DNA of 64,000 bases, taken from an uncultured Porphyromonadaceae bacterium. GTDB lineage: Bacteria > Bacteroidota > Bacteroidia > Bacteroidales > Muribaculaceae. Location: positions 116,620-180,619 of the forward strand of contig CABUWI010000007.1 in the NCBI GenBank assembly GCA_902495245.1, read 5' to 3'. The notes beneath the pieces are model-generated. The model was not told the origin of the DNA and made no database searches. It saw only the letters and a list, made by a program, of their open reading frames with translations. A program made the position numbers and the translations under genes. The first letter of the stretch is position 1; every line of letters begins with the position of its first letter. Positions 1 to 8,940 of this stretch are shown piece by piece.

Positions 1-2
1 TG

Positions 3-545
3 CTCTACAGCTCAGCTCTCACATACAAAGTCGGCGACGTAATTCCCGCAGACTGGACATGCAAATACTCTCCCTATGGCAATCTGCCCGAAATAACGCC
101 CGCCAACGGTGTTACAATGCCCGAATCGACCGAGACCGCCGACGTTACATATGCTAAAGTCAGCAACATCACCGAGGCAGACGCCAACCGCATTGTTGTG
201 ATTGAAAACGTAACATTTGACGCAGCAACCCCTGCGACCAAAAAAGGCACTTTCACGGGCACGGTTCATGAAGGGACTGAGACAATCAATTTCTACGTAA
301 ATTTTGACGGCACACCCTCTGTTGCTGCCGGTGCATATGACGTTACCTGCGCCGTGTCGACCTATAGCGCAACCAAGTTACAGGCTTACCCCATCAGCTA
401 TGCCGAACACGTAGCCACCTCAATCAGCGAGGTCGTTGCCGAAGGCAAGCAGAGCGGCGCGCTGTTTGACCTGCAGGGTCGCCGCGTACTGACCCCGCGC
501 AAGGGCATCATCTACATTCAGAGCGGCAAAAAAATCCGCTTCTGA
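3..545 (+). CDS. secreted protein, 3' end only, with C-terminal sorting-like tail
   Basis: Only the last 180 codons are in the window; the frame is open from base 3 and the start lies upstream. The visible part is Thr/Val-rich and beta-strand-like. It ends in a roughly 35-residue tail beginning ISEVVAEG and containing LFDLQGRRV and IIYIQSGKKIRF. This tail is shared with four other secreted proteins in the window and resembles the C-terminal anchoring or sorting domains of Bacteroidetes exported proteins. That suggests a surface or secreted protein, but the catalytic or binding role cannot be read from this fragment. A strong hairpin terminator follows at 590-620. Confidence 0.8.
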   Translation, partial: LYSSALTYKVGDVIPADWTCKYSPYGNLPEITPANGVTMPESTETADVTYAKVSNITEADANRIVVIENVTFDAATPATKKGTFTGTVHEGTETINFYVNFDGTPSVAAGAYDVTCAVSTYSATKLQAYPISYAEHVATSISEVVAEGKQSGALFDLQGRRVLTPRKGIIYIQSGKKIRF

Positions 546-589
546 TCCACCAGACTGCTGAACTCTTAGTAGTAATATAATAGTTACCG

Positions 590-620
590 AGAGGGGCCGC
601 CGCGAGGCGACCCCTCTTTT
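590..620 (+). terminator. intrinsic terminator
   Basis: AGAGGGG (590-596) pairs with CCCCTCT (611-617), with a GC-rich inner stem, followed by TTT. It ends the + strand secreted-protein gene just before the convergent efflux operon. Confidence 0.8.
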
Positions 621-646
621 ATGGAGCGGCGCTGAGGGCGCAGCCC

Positions 647-3600
647 TCATTCCGCCGACTTTTGCGACGAAATATCCGTAGATTGCGGTTTGCGGCGGAA
701 TTTTTCGCGGAGGGTCTGCATGAGCTGCCAGAAGACGGGGACGAAGAGGGTGCCGATGGCGGCGTTGAGAGCCATGCCGAAGACGACGGCCGTGCCGATT
801 TCGATGCGCGAGTTGGCGCCGGCTCCCGTTGCGAACATCATGGGCATGACGCCGAACACGAAGGCGAGCGCGGTCATCATGATGGGGCGGAAGCGTACCA
901 CTCCGGCGTCGTGGGCACTCTTGATTATGGGCAGACCCGACTTGCGGAAGTCGGCGGCGTATTCAACGATGAGAATGGCGTTTTTGGCCGACATGCCGAG
1001 CAGCAGAATCAGGCCTATCTGAGTGTAGATGCTGATGCTCTGGCCCATGAAGATGCAGCCGAGCACGGTGCCGAGCACGGCCACGGGCATGCTCATCACC
1101 ACGGCAATCGGGTCGGTCCAGTTTTCATATTGCGCCGAGAGCACGAGTATGGTCATTATGATGGCGAAGATGAAGACAAAGTTCACGGTCGTGCCGGACT
1201 GAGTTTCCTGATAGGCTATGCCCGACCAGGCGTAGGAGTAGTTTTTGCCTACGGCGTCCTTGACAATCTCTTCCATGGCTTCGATGCCCTCTGACGAGCT
1301 GACGCCGGGCGCGGGAGTGGCCGTGAGCGAGGCGGTCTGATACATGTTGTATCGGTCGACGCTCGGCTCGCCCATGGTGGGCGAGATGGAGGCGAAGGCG
1401 CTGAAGGGCACCATGTCGCCGGCGGCGTTGCGCACCGCCAGTTTCATCAGGTCGGCGGGATTGGTGCGGGCCGAGGCGTCGCCCATCAGCGTAACCTGAA
1501 ATGTGCGGCCGAACTCGACGAAGTCGTTGACGAAGTTGCCGCCCATATAGGCCGACATGGCCGCATAGACGTCGCTGATGCCGATGCCGAGCATCTCGAC
1601 GCGGTTGCGGTCGACAGAGACGAGATATTGGGGCACCAGGCCCTGATAGAGCGTCGTCACGGAGGCTATGCGCGGGTCTGACTTGGCGCGCTCCGTAATC
1701 TCGGCGATGGCCTTGGTCATTTCTGCGGCACCGAGATTGTTAATGTCGAGCAGCTGCATCTGCAGACCCGACGACATGCCGAGTCCGGGAATGGCCGGCG
1801 GGTTGACGGAGAAGACAATGGCCTCTTGAATCTCGGCCGAGAGGCTGTCTACCATCTTGATGACGTTGTCGACGCTGCCGCGCCGGCCGCGTTCTTTCCA
1901 CGGCTTGAGAATGACGTTGATCGACCCCATGTTGGAGCTTACGCCGCCGCCCATCATCGAGAAGCCCGACACGGCCATGACATCTTTGACATAAGGAATC
2001 TTCTTGATTTCGGCCGAAAGGCGGCTGACCACCTTCTGCGTGCGGTCAAGCGAGGCATCGGTGGGCAATTGAACCGAGGTCATGAAATAGCCCATGTCTT
2101 CTTCGGGAATATAGCTTGTCGGCCAGCGGAGAAAGCCGTAGAAGGCCGCGCCGGCAATGACCAGGAAGACGCCGAGCGAAATCAGCGGCCGCTTGAGCAT
2201 CTTGTCAATGGTCGCGCCATAGAACGTCTCGGTCTTCGAAAAGGCCTTGTTGAACCACTTGTAGACGAAGAAACGCGCGGGCTTGCGCGGCTTCAGAAAC
2301 AGCGCGCACAATGCCGGGGTGAGCGTCAGGGCGTTGAAGCCTGAAAAAGCCGTAGAGACGGCAATGGTCAGCGCAAACTGCTTGTAGAGGCGCCCGGTGA
2401 TGCCGCTCACGAAGGCCGTCGGAATGAACACCGACAGCAGCACCAGTACCTCGCCCACCACCGGGCCGGTCAGTTCGGTCATGGCCTTCTGAGCGGCCTG
2501 TTTGCGGTTGAGCACCCCCTTGTCGAGCAGGCGCGAACAGTCTTCAACCACGACGATGGCGTCGTCGACGACAATGGCTATGGCCAGCACCAGGCCGAAC
2601 AGCGTCAGTGTGTTGATTGTGAACCCGAGCAGCTTCATGACGGCAAACGTGGCGATAAGCGACACCGGAATGGTGAGCATCGGAATGATAACCGCACGCC
2701 AGTTCTGAAGGAAAATCAGAATCACAATCATCACAATCAGCGACGTGAGCAGGAACGTGGTCAGCACGTCAGAGATCGACTCCCTGACATAGTCGGTAGA
2801 GTTTAGCACCACCTTATAGTAGACGCCGTCGGGAAAATACTGCGCCAGGCGGTCAAGCTCGGCCAGGGCGCCGTTGGCCACGTCGAGCGCATTCGCGCCC
2901 GGCAGCTGCTCGATGCCGATCAGGGCCGTCGACTCGTTGTTGACGGTCGAGACGGCCTCATAGCTCGTGCTGCCAAGTTCGACGCGCGCAACGTCGCGCA
3001 GCCTCAAGATGCCCGAATCGTCGCTGCGTATGATTATATTGCCGAACTCCTCGGGCGACTGCAGCTGCCCCTGACTCACGACGGTATATTCAAACGGAGT
3101 GGCTGCCGCGGGCTGCTGGCCGACGGCGCCGGCCGAGACCTCCATGTTCTGCGCCTGAATGGCGGCATTGACGTCGGCGGGCGTCAGGCCGCGCACGCGC
3201 ATGGCCTCGGGGTCGAGCCACACGCGCATGCTGTATTCGCCGCTGCCGAAGGCCGACACGCCGCCCACGCCGCTCACTCGCGACAGCGGGTCGACCAGAT
3301 GCAACTGCGCGTAGTTGGTCAGATAAAGCGCGTCGTAGCGTTCGGGGTTGTCGGTACACAGAGCCAGAAACAGCACATTGTTGCTGCTCTGCTTCTGCAC
3401 GCTGACCCCCTGCTGCGTAACGGCCGACGGCAGCTGGGCCGAGGCGCCCTGCACCTTATTCTGCACCTCGACGGCGGCGTTGTCTATGTCGGTTCCGTTC
3501 TCGAAAGTGATTGTCAGCGAATAGCTGCCGTCAGAGCCCGAGGTGGAACTCATGTAGAGCATGCCCTCCACGCCGTTGACCTGCTGCTCGATGGGCTCGC

Positions 3601-3787
3601 CCACGGCGCGGGCCACGGTCTCGGCATCGGCGCCGGGATAGTCGGCCGACACCACTACGGTCGGCGGCGTGATGTCGGGATACTGGGCAACGGGCAGCGT
3701 GAACAGCGTCATGGTGCCGGCAAGCACCATGAGCAGTGCCAGGACGGTGGCGAATATCGGACGGTCAATAAAGAATTTCGAGAACAT
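647..3787 (-). CDS. RND efflux pump inner-membrane permease (AcrB/MexB, HAE1 family)
   Basis: A 1046-residue proton-driven drug exporter, full length for the family. The N-terminus (FFIDRPIFATVLALLMVLAG) is the typical first TM segment. AVGEPIEQQVNGVEGM is a family signature. The relay aspartates are visible in AIAIVVDDAIVVVED, and the TM10 lysine in GMSAKNAILIVEY. It should form the trimeric inner-membrane pump that joins the periplasmic adaptor and the outer-membrane channel encoded just upstream in the same operon. Gaps are 18 nt to the adaptor, and adaptor and channel genes overlap by 4 nt. No regulator lies next to it. The substrate cannot be predicted from sequence alone. Confidence 0.96.
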   Translation of the reverse strand: MFSKFFIDRPIFATVLALLMVLAGTMTLFTLPVAQYPDITPPTVVVSADYPGADAETVARAVGEPIEQQVNGVEGMLYMSSTSGSDGSYSLTITFENGTDIDNAAVEVQNKVQGASAQLPSAVTQQGVSVQKQSSNNVLFLALCTDNPERYDALYLTNYAQLHLVDPLSRVSGVGGVSAFGSGEYSMRVWLDPEAMRVRGLTPADVNAAIQAQNMEVSAGAVGQQPAAATPFEYTVVSQGQLQSPEEFGNIIIRSDDSGILRLRDVARVELGSTSYEAVSTVNNESTALIGIEQLPGANALDVANGALAELDRLAQYFPDGVYYKVVLNSTDYVRESISDVLTTFLLTSLIVMIVILIFLQNWRAVIIPMLTIPVSLIATFAVMKLLGFTINTLTLFGLVLAIAIVVDDAIVVVEDCSRLLDKGVLNRKQAAQKAMTELTGPVVGEVLVLLSVFIPTAFVSGITGRLYKQFALTIAVSTAFSGFNALTLTPALCALFLKPRKPARFFVYKWFNKAFSKTETFYGATIDKMLKRPLISLGVFLVIAGAAFYGFLRWPTSYIPEEDMGYFMTSVQLPTDASLDRTQKVVSRLSAEIKKIPYVKDVMAVSGFSMMGGGVSSNMGSINVILKPWKERGRRGSVDNVIKMVDSLSAEIQEAIVFSVNPPAIPGLGMSSGLQMQLLDINNLGAAEMTKAIAEITERAKSDPRIASVTTLYQGLVPQYLVSVDRNRVEMLGIGISDVYAAMSAYMGGNFVNDFVEFGRTFQVTLMGDASARTNPADLMKLAVRNAAGDMVPFSAFASISPTMGEPSVDRYNMYQTASLTATPAPGVSSSEGIEAMEEIVKDAVGKNYSYAWSGIAYQETQSGTTVNFVFIFAIIMTILVLSAQYENWTDPIAVVMSMPVAVLGTVLGCIFMGQSISIYTQIGLILLLGMSAKNAILIVEYAADFRKSGLPIIKSAHDAGVVRFRPIMMTALAFVFGVMPMMFATGAGANSRIEIGTAVVFGMALNAAIGTLFVPVFWQLMQTLREKFRRKPQSTDISSQKSAE

Positions 3788-3805
3788 AGGCCGCAGTGTC
3801 GTTCG

Positions 3806-4936
3806 TTATTCGAGTCGTGGATTCACGCGCTCGCCGTTGCGCACGGTGAGCAGCGCTTTGGTTACGTAGAGGTTGCCCTCGTCGACTCCCTTGGTGATTA
3901 CGCGCAGCGAGTCGCGAAACAGTTCGCCGGTCTCGACGGGAGTGTAGACCACGCGGTTCGAGTCTCTGACCAGATAGACATACTTTCCGCGCTGGTCAGT
4001 GCCGATTGAGGCATCGCTCACCAGCACCGCCCGCGGGTCGACGCCAAAAGGCAGCGAAACGGTTACATACATGCCGTCTTTGAGCTCGTTGTCGATGTTG
4101 GCCACCGTGCCCTTGAGCTGCACGGTGCCCGTCGAGGTGCTGACCGACGGCGCCTGATAGGTGAGGTCGGCGGTGTAGGCGTGGGCAATATGCTCTCTGA
4201 ACTGCAGCGGAATCGAGCGCAACAGACGCCGCTCGGGGGCGCCGACGGCGCCGCCAATCATTTTTTCATATTGCGACTCTTCGATGTCGAACACGGCCAT
4301 CAGCTCCGAGTTGTCATATATTTCACATAGTTTCACCGGCGACGCCTCGCCGCTCACGTAGTTACCGGGCGTAAAGTCCGAGTCGGAGATATAGCCCGAA
4401 ATCGGGGCCGCCACAGAGCAGTAGCCCAGATTGGTGCGCGCCGTCGACAGCGCCGCCGTGCAGTCGCGAATGTCGGCTTCGGCCTGGTCGAGGGCGCTTT
4501 TGGCCGATAGCACCTCCATTTTCGACACGGCGTCTGCCTCCAGAGCCTTCTTGACCGCATCGTAATGGCGCGCGGCGTAGTCGCGCGTGCTCACGGCCGA
4601 GGCCAACGCCGCCTCGGCGCGGCTCACGGCGTTGCGATACAGGGTGGGGTCGATAGTAAAGAGCAACTGACCGCGCTCAACGTGCGAGCCGGGCGTGTAA
4701 TGCTTCTGAAGAATCTTGCCGTTAACCTGCGCCACGACCGAAGCGCGGTTACGGGCCGAGAGATAGCCGGGATAGGTTTTATAAAAAGTTACGGAATCGC
4801 AAAAAGCCCGCGCCACGTCAACCGCGGGCGCCTCTTCGGCCGGGGCATGCGCCTTTTTGCGGCACCCCGTCGTCAAGCCGGCGGCCGTCAGCGCCGCGAC
4901 GGCGATGTATAGAAATCTCTTCATCTTCATGGTCAT
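3806..4936 (-). CDS. RND efflux periplasmic adaptor (membrane fusion protein), lipoprotein
   Basis: A 376-residue AcrA/MexA-type adaptor. It starts with a lipoprotein signal peptide whose lipobox LTTGC would be cleaved and lipidated at the cysteine. The barrel-sandwich hybrid half-motif is visible in VAQVNGKILQKHYTPGSHVERGQLL taken in pieces (VNGKI ... GSHVERGQLLF), followed by a long helical hairpin rich in Ala, and a matching second half-motif (ISGYISDSDFTPGNYV). It links permease and outer-membrane channel. The ATG overlaps the stop of the channel gene as ATGA, so the two are co-translated. MKMKRF, two codons in, is an alternative start. Confidence 0.95.
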   Translation of the reverse strand: MTMKMKRFLYIAVAALTAAGLTTGCRKKAHAPAEEAPAVDVARAFCDSVTFYKTYPGYLSARNRASVVAQVNGKILQKHYTPGSHVERGQLLFTIDPTLYRNAVSRAEAALASAVSTRDYAARHYDAVKKALEADAVSKMEVLSAKSALDQAEADIRDCTAALSTARTNLGYCSVAAPISGYISDSDFTPGNYVSGEASPVKLCEIYDNSELMAVFDIEESQYEKMIGGAVGAPERRLLRSIPLQFREHIAHAYTADLTYQAPSVSTSTGTVQLKGTVANIDNELKDGMYVTVSLPFGVDPRAVLVSDASIGTDQRGKYVYLVRDSNRVVYTPVETGELFRDSLRVITKGVDEGNLYVTKALLTVRNGERVNPRLE

Positions 4937-6261
4937 TTTTCGTTAAAATCTTCATTATACCCGAATCCGCCTCCCAACGCCTGATAGATGCTCACCAGCG
5001 CCGTCAGCGCCGAGCCTTCGAGACCCGCGAGCGTGTTTTCGCTCTCGAGCCAGTTCATCTGGCCGTCTACGACGTTGCTGAAGGCGGTGAGGCCAGTCTT
5101 GTAGAGGTCGAGGGCCAGGTCGAGCGACTTGCGGCTCTGCTCGACGACCCGCCGCTGCACTTCGATTGTCTGCATCGTGCCGTCATATTGCAACAGGGCG
5201 TTGTTCACCTCCTCGACGGCATTGAGAAGCGTCATGTTATAGCTGTCGACGGCCTCTTCGAGCTGCAGCCGCGCCTGAGCCGTGCGGGCGCGCCGCGCGC
5301 CGCCGTCAAAGAGCGTCCACGACAGTTGCGGAGCCACGCTGTAGGTCAGCGAGTGCTTGCCGAACAGGCCGTCGACGCGCCGTGATTCGGTTGCAATCGT
5401 GCCCGTCAGCGCGAGCGACGGCAGATATTCCTTGCGCGCAACGCCCAGAAGTGCGGCACATTGGTCAATCTCCCTTTCGGCGCTCACAACGTCCGGACGC
5501 CGGCGCAGCAGGTCGGCCGGCACGTCATAAGGCACGCGCCCGGCATAGACGGGAAAAACCGTATCGGCCTCCAGCCCCGGCAGCGGCGAGCCGGGATATT
5601 GGCCCACGTAGACGGCAATCGTGTTGACAAGCGACTCGGCTTTGGCGCGCAGGGCCGGCAGCGAGCTTTGGGTGTTGAGCAGCACTATACGCGCCTGCGT
5701 AACATCGAGCATCGAGCCGAGTTCCGCCTCGAAACGCGCCTCGGCGATGCGCACAATCTGTTGCTGCGACTCGATGTGGCGCTCGGCCACCTGAAGTTGG
5801 CGCCGCGTGGTGCACAAATCCATGTAGGCCGTGGCCACATCGGCCGCCAGGCTCACGAGCACTCCGGCATAGTCGGCGCGCGAGGCGCTATAGGCCGCCT
5901 TTTGGGCCTTGACGGCGGCACGCACCTTGCCGAAGATGTCAATCTGCCAGCTCATCTGCGCCCCGGCCGAAAAATACGAGTTATGGCCGCTGCCGACTGC
6001 CGGCTGCTCTTGAGTCCAGCCGGCCGAAAGTCCGATTGTGGGGAAATATCCCGCGCGGGTTTCCTGTATCATTCTCCTACCCGCCTCGATGCGCTTCAGT
6101 GCAACCGCAGCGTTCGGGTTGTTGCGCTCGGCGCGCACAATCAGCGAGTCGAGTACGGGGTCGCCGAACGACCGCCACCAGCCGTCGTCGGCCGGAAACG
6201 GCTGTCCCGCCGCTCCGATTGCGGCTACACAGAGCAGTATTGTCAGAAATATGCCTCTCAT
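4933..6261 (-). CDS. RND efflux outer-membrane channel (TolC/OprM, NodT-type)
   Basis: A 442-residue outer-membrane efflux protein, first gene of the leftward operon. The mature N-terminus DDGWWRSFGDPVLDSLI is the hallmark start of the NodT/OprM group, and the two repeated helical OEP domains follow (for example LLRRRPDVVSAEREIDQCAA). A signal peptide is present, but no good lipobox is seen, whereas many family members are lipoproteins. It forms the trimeric exit duct for the pump. The upstream 190 bp contain no clear TAnnTTTG box reading leftward, so the operon promoter is not identified. Confidence 0.94.
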   Translation of the reverse strand: MRGIFLTILLCVAAIGAAGQPFPADDGWWRSFGDPVLDSLIVRAERNNPNAAVALKRIEAGRRMIQETRAGYFPTIGLSAGWTQEQPAVGSGHNSYFSAGAQMSWQIDIFGKVRAAVKAQKAAYSASRADYAGVLVSLAADVATAYMDLCTTRRQLQVAERHIESQQQIVRIAEARFEAELGSMLDVTQARIVLLNTQSSLPALRAKAESLVNTIAVYVGQYPGSPLPGLEADTVFPVYAGRVPYDVPADLLRRRPDVVSAEREIDQCAALLGVARKEYLPSLALTGTIATESRRVDGLFGKHSLTYSVAPQLSWTLFDGGARRARTAQARLQLEEAVDSYNMTLLNAVEEVNNALLQYDGTMQTIEVQRRVVEQSRKSLDLALDLYKTGLTAFSNVVDGQMNWLESENTLAGLEGSALTALVSIYQALGGGFGYNEDFNEK

Positions 6262-6326
6262 AACATAAATAATCTATAATTCAATTAACAATTTTCCCCC
6301 GAATTTTGCTCACGCCGCCCGCTTGC

Positions 6327-6418
6327 CGCAAAAATGTTCACCAAATTAACGCAAAAATATTCAGCAAAACACCGCAAAAATATTCATCAAAATACCGCAA
6401 AAATATTCACCGATTTGC
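6327..6418 (+). repeat. four tandem 23-bp repeats upstream of the DUF4143 ATPase
   Basis: Copies begin at 6327, 6350, 6373 and 6396, an exact period of 23 bp. Each starts CGCAAAAAT(A/G)TTCA and ends in an A-rich spacer in the first three copies. The fourth copy runs into the TTTG -33 element of the promoter of the downstream ATPase gene. The period is about two helical turns, so all copies face the same side of the DNA, as expected of an operator array. No similar array was noticed elsewhere in the window. Confidence 0.85.
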
Positions 6419-6445
6419 ATAATCAATAGAAAATCACTACCTTTG
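6414..6445 (+). promoter_or_regulatory. Bacteroidetes-type promoter of the DUF4143 ATPase gene
   Basis: TTTG at 6414-6417, a 20-nt spacer, then TACCTTTG at 6438-6445. This matches the Bacteroidetes -33/-7 pattern. Transcription would start only about 5-10 nt before the gene. Confidence 0.75.
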
Positions 6446-6455
6446 CAGAAAAATT

Positions 6456-7751
6456 ATGGCCATGAAATATCTCCCTCGAGTAGCAGACAAAGTGCTGCGC
6501 AACAAACTGAAAGCATTCGGCGCCGTGCTGATTGAAGGTCCGAAATGGTGCGGCAAGACAACTACAGCCGCCCAACAGGCCAACAGCATCATACGGCTCC
6601 AGGACCCCGACATGCGCGATGCCTATCTCGCCACCGCTCAGACGCGACCGTCAAACCTGCTGAAAGGTGCCACGCCGAGACTTATCGACGAATGGCAGGA
6701 CGCTCCCGTCATATGGGACGCCGTCAGGGTTGCCGTCGATGAGCGCGACGAGAACGGACAGTTCATTCTGACACGCAGCAACTCGGTTGACAGCTCACAG
6801 ATCCGTCATAGCGGCACGGGCAGAATCGACCGCATGAAGATGTTGCCGATGAGCCTCTACGAGTCGAAAGAATCGAGCGGCGAAGTCTCGTTGAAACAGC
6901 TGTTTGATGAGAAAGACCATATATTGGGAGGCGAAACTTCTCCGATGACGGTCAACGACATCATATTTGCGGCATGCAGGGGCGGCTGGCCGGCTGCACT
7001 CAAGACTGACGACCGCCGGGCGCAACTGAGCATTGCCCGCGGCTATGTCGAAGGGTTGCTGGCTGAAGATATTTCGCGGGTCGACGGCGTCAGACGCGAC
7101 CCGACCATCGCCGAGGCGATTCTGAGGTCATATGCACGCAACGTGTCAACACTGGCTAAAAAATCCGCGATGATGCAAGACGTTATGGCCATAACCGAAA
7201 CATGCTCGCAAAACACGTTTGACGATTATGTCAAGGCGCTTACCAAACTGTTTGTCATCGAAGACATCGACGCATGGTCGCCGGCCGTCAGGTCGGCGGG
7301 AGGCATTCGCCGTGGCAAGAAACGTGAATTTACCGATCCCTCCATACCGATTGCGATGCTCGGACTCTCGCCGGAACAACTCGAAATCGACCTGAAGACC
7401 TTCGGATTCATATTCGAATGTATGTGCATACGCGACTTCAAGGCTTATTCGCAGGCCCTTGGCGGGAAAATATCTTACTATCACGACCGCTATGACCTTG
7501 AGGCCGACGGCGTTCTGCATCTTTCCGACGGCAGGTATGCCCTTCTGGAGTTCAAACTCGGCAGCGCGGAAATTGAAAAAGGTGCAGAGCACCTGCTTGA
7601 AATCAAACAGCTCGTCAAGGAATATAACAAACGGGAAAAACAGATTCGCCTCCGCGAGCCGGATTTGCTGATGGTCATCACCGCCGGCCCCATTGCCTAT
7701 ACGCGCCCCGACGGCGTCCACGTCGTGCCGCTCGCGTGCCTTAAAGACTGA
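6456..7751 (+). CDS. AAA-family ATPase with DUF4143 domain
   Basis: A 431-residue protein of the common but poorly understood AAA/DUF4143 family. The Walker A motif is GPKWCGKTT (about residues 29-37) and a Walker B-like RLIDEWQ follows near residue 70. The C-terminal third contains the nuclease-like DUF4143 segment (LEADGVLHLSDGRYALLEFKLG, quoted by its key parts DGVLH and ALLEFKLG), which resembles the D-(D/E)xK core of restriction-type folds. Members are often single genes with unknown partners. The promoter lies so close that MKYLPRV at 6462 may be the true start rather than MAMKYL at 6456. The tandem 23-bp repeats ahead of it suggest tight or autogenous control, which is inference. Confidence 0.88.
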   Translation: MAMKYLPRVADKVLRNKLKAFGAVLIEGPKWCGKTTTAAQQANSIIRLQDPDMRDAYLATAQTRPSNLLKGATPRLIDEWQDAPVIWDAVRVAVDERDENGQFILTRSNSVDSSQIRHSGTGRIDRMKMLPMSLYESKESSGEVSLKQLFDEKDHILGGETSPMTVNDIIFAACRGGWPAALKTDDRRAQLSIARGYVEGLLAEDISRVDGVRRDPTIAEAILRSYARNVSTLAKKSAMMQDVMAITETCSQNTFDDYVKALTKLFVIEDIDAWSPAVRSAGGIRRGKKREFTDPSIPIAMLGLSPEQLEIDLKTFGFIFECMCIRDFKAYSQALGGKISYYHDRYDLEADGVLHLSDGRYALLEFKLGSAEIEKGAEHLLEIKQLVKEYNKREKQIRLREPDLLMVITAGPIAYTRPDGVHVVPLACLKD

Positions 7752-7821
7752 AATGTTGGGGCAAAAGCGGCGGGTAGTGGAATTTTGGGCGCAAACGGCG
7801 GGCGGTTACAGATTTTTTTGC

Positions 7822-7829
7822 TAATTTTG
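7822..7829 (+). promoter_or_regulatory. promoter -7 box of pdxA cluster
   Basis: TAATTTTG lies 28 bp before the ATG at 7857. It rules out an upstream in-frame start at 7785, which would precede the promoter. Confidence 0.65.
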
Positions 7830-7856
7830 CAGGGAAGTATCGAAGAAAACAGTGTA

Positions 7857-8936
7857 ATGGACCACGAACATAAAAAAATAAAGATAGGCATAACCCACGG
7901 CGACTATAACGGAGTCGGGTATGAGGTGATTCTCAAGGCATTCGAAGACCCGACGATGTTTGACCTGTGCACGCCGATTGTATATGGCAGCCAGCGCATT
8001 GCGTCGCACTATCGCAAGCTGCTCGAACTGCCGCAACAGACCACCTGCCACATCGAGACGGCCGCCGAGGCCAAAAGCGCGGCGCTGAATTTCATCAACG
8101 TCGTCGGCGACGAAGAGCAGATTACCCCCGGCCGCAGCACCGAAGCCGCCGGCCGCGCCGCGCTTGCCGCGCTTGAGCACGCCGTCAAAGACCTGAAAGC
8201 CGGCGAGATAGACGCGCTGGTAACCGCTCCCATCAACAAGGCCAACATTCAGAGCCCGGAATTTCAGTTTACGGGCCACACGGAATATCTCGAAGCCGCG
8301 TCTGACGACAAAGACCGGCGCGCGCTCATGATCATGGCCTCCGAGAGCGGCCTGCGCGTGGCCCTGGCCACCATACACAAGCCGCTGGGCGAAGTGGCAC
8401 CGGCGCTGACCCGCGAGCTCGTCGGGGCGCGCATCAGGGAGCTGAACCTTGCGCTGCGCCGCGACTTCGGCGTGCACTGCCCGCGCATAGCCGTGCTGGC
8501 GCTCAACCCCCATGCGGGCGACGGCGGCCTCATAGGCCGCGAAGAAGAAGAGATTATCGCTCCGGCCATCGCCGACGCACGCGCCGAGAAGATTCAGGTG
8601 TTCGGTCCCTACCCCGCCGACGGATTTTTCGGAGCCGGCAGCCACCGCAAGTTTGACGGCGTCCTGGCCATGTATCACGACCAGGGCCTGATTCCGTTCA
8701 AGGCCCTCTGCGGCACCGACGGAGTGAACTATACCGCCGGACTCGACTGGGTCAGGACATCGCCCGACCACGGCACGGCCTATGACATCGCCGGCAAGGG
8801 CGAAGCCGACGCGCAATCAATGCGCTCGGCCATCTACATGGCCATCGACGCCCTGCGCAACCGCGCCACCGACGACGCCGCCTTTGCCAACCCTCTGAAA
8901 AAACTATATCAAGAACGCGGAAACCGCGACAACTGA
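7857..8936 (+). CDS. pdxA: 4-hydroxythreonine-4-phosphate dehydrogenase
   Basis: A 359-residue enzyme of pyridoxal 5'-phosphate synthesis that oxidises 4-phosphohydroxy-threonine with NAD in the DXP-dependent route. It opens with GITHGDYNGVGYEV. The three metal-binding histidines are in GHTEYL, MYHDQGL and SPDHGTAYDIAG, and the APINK segment is present. The start is the ATG after the promoter box. Four bases separate it from the PgpA-like gene, so it may be co-transcribed with the lipid cluster, though its role is unrelated. Soluble cytosolic dimer by family. Confidence 0.95.
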   Translation: MDHEHKKIKIGITHGDYNGVGYEVILKAFEDPTMFDLCTPIVYGSQRIASHYRKLLELPQQTTCHIETAAEAKSAALNFINVVGDEEQITPGRSTEAAGRAALAALEHAVKDLKAGEIDALVTAPINKANIQSPEFQFTGHTEYLEAASDDKDRRALMIMASESGLRVALATIHKPLGEVAPALTRELVGARIRELNLALRRDFGVHCPRIAVLALNPHAGDGGLIGREEEEIIAPAIADARAEKIQVFGPYPADGFFGAGSHRKFDGVLAMYHDQGLIPFKALCGTDGVNYTAGLDWVRTSPDHGTAYDIAGKGEADAQSMRSAIYMAIDALRNRATDDAAFANPLKKLYQERGNRDN

Positions 8937-8940
8937 CACG

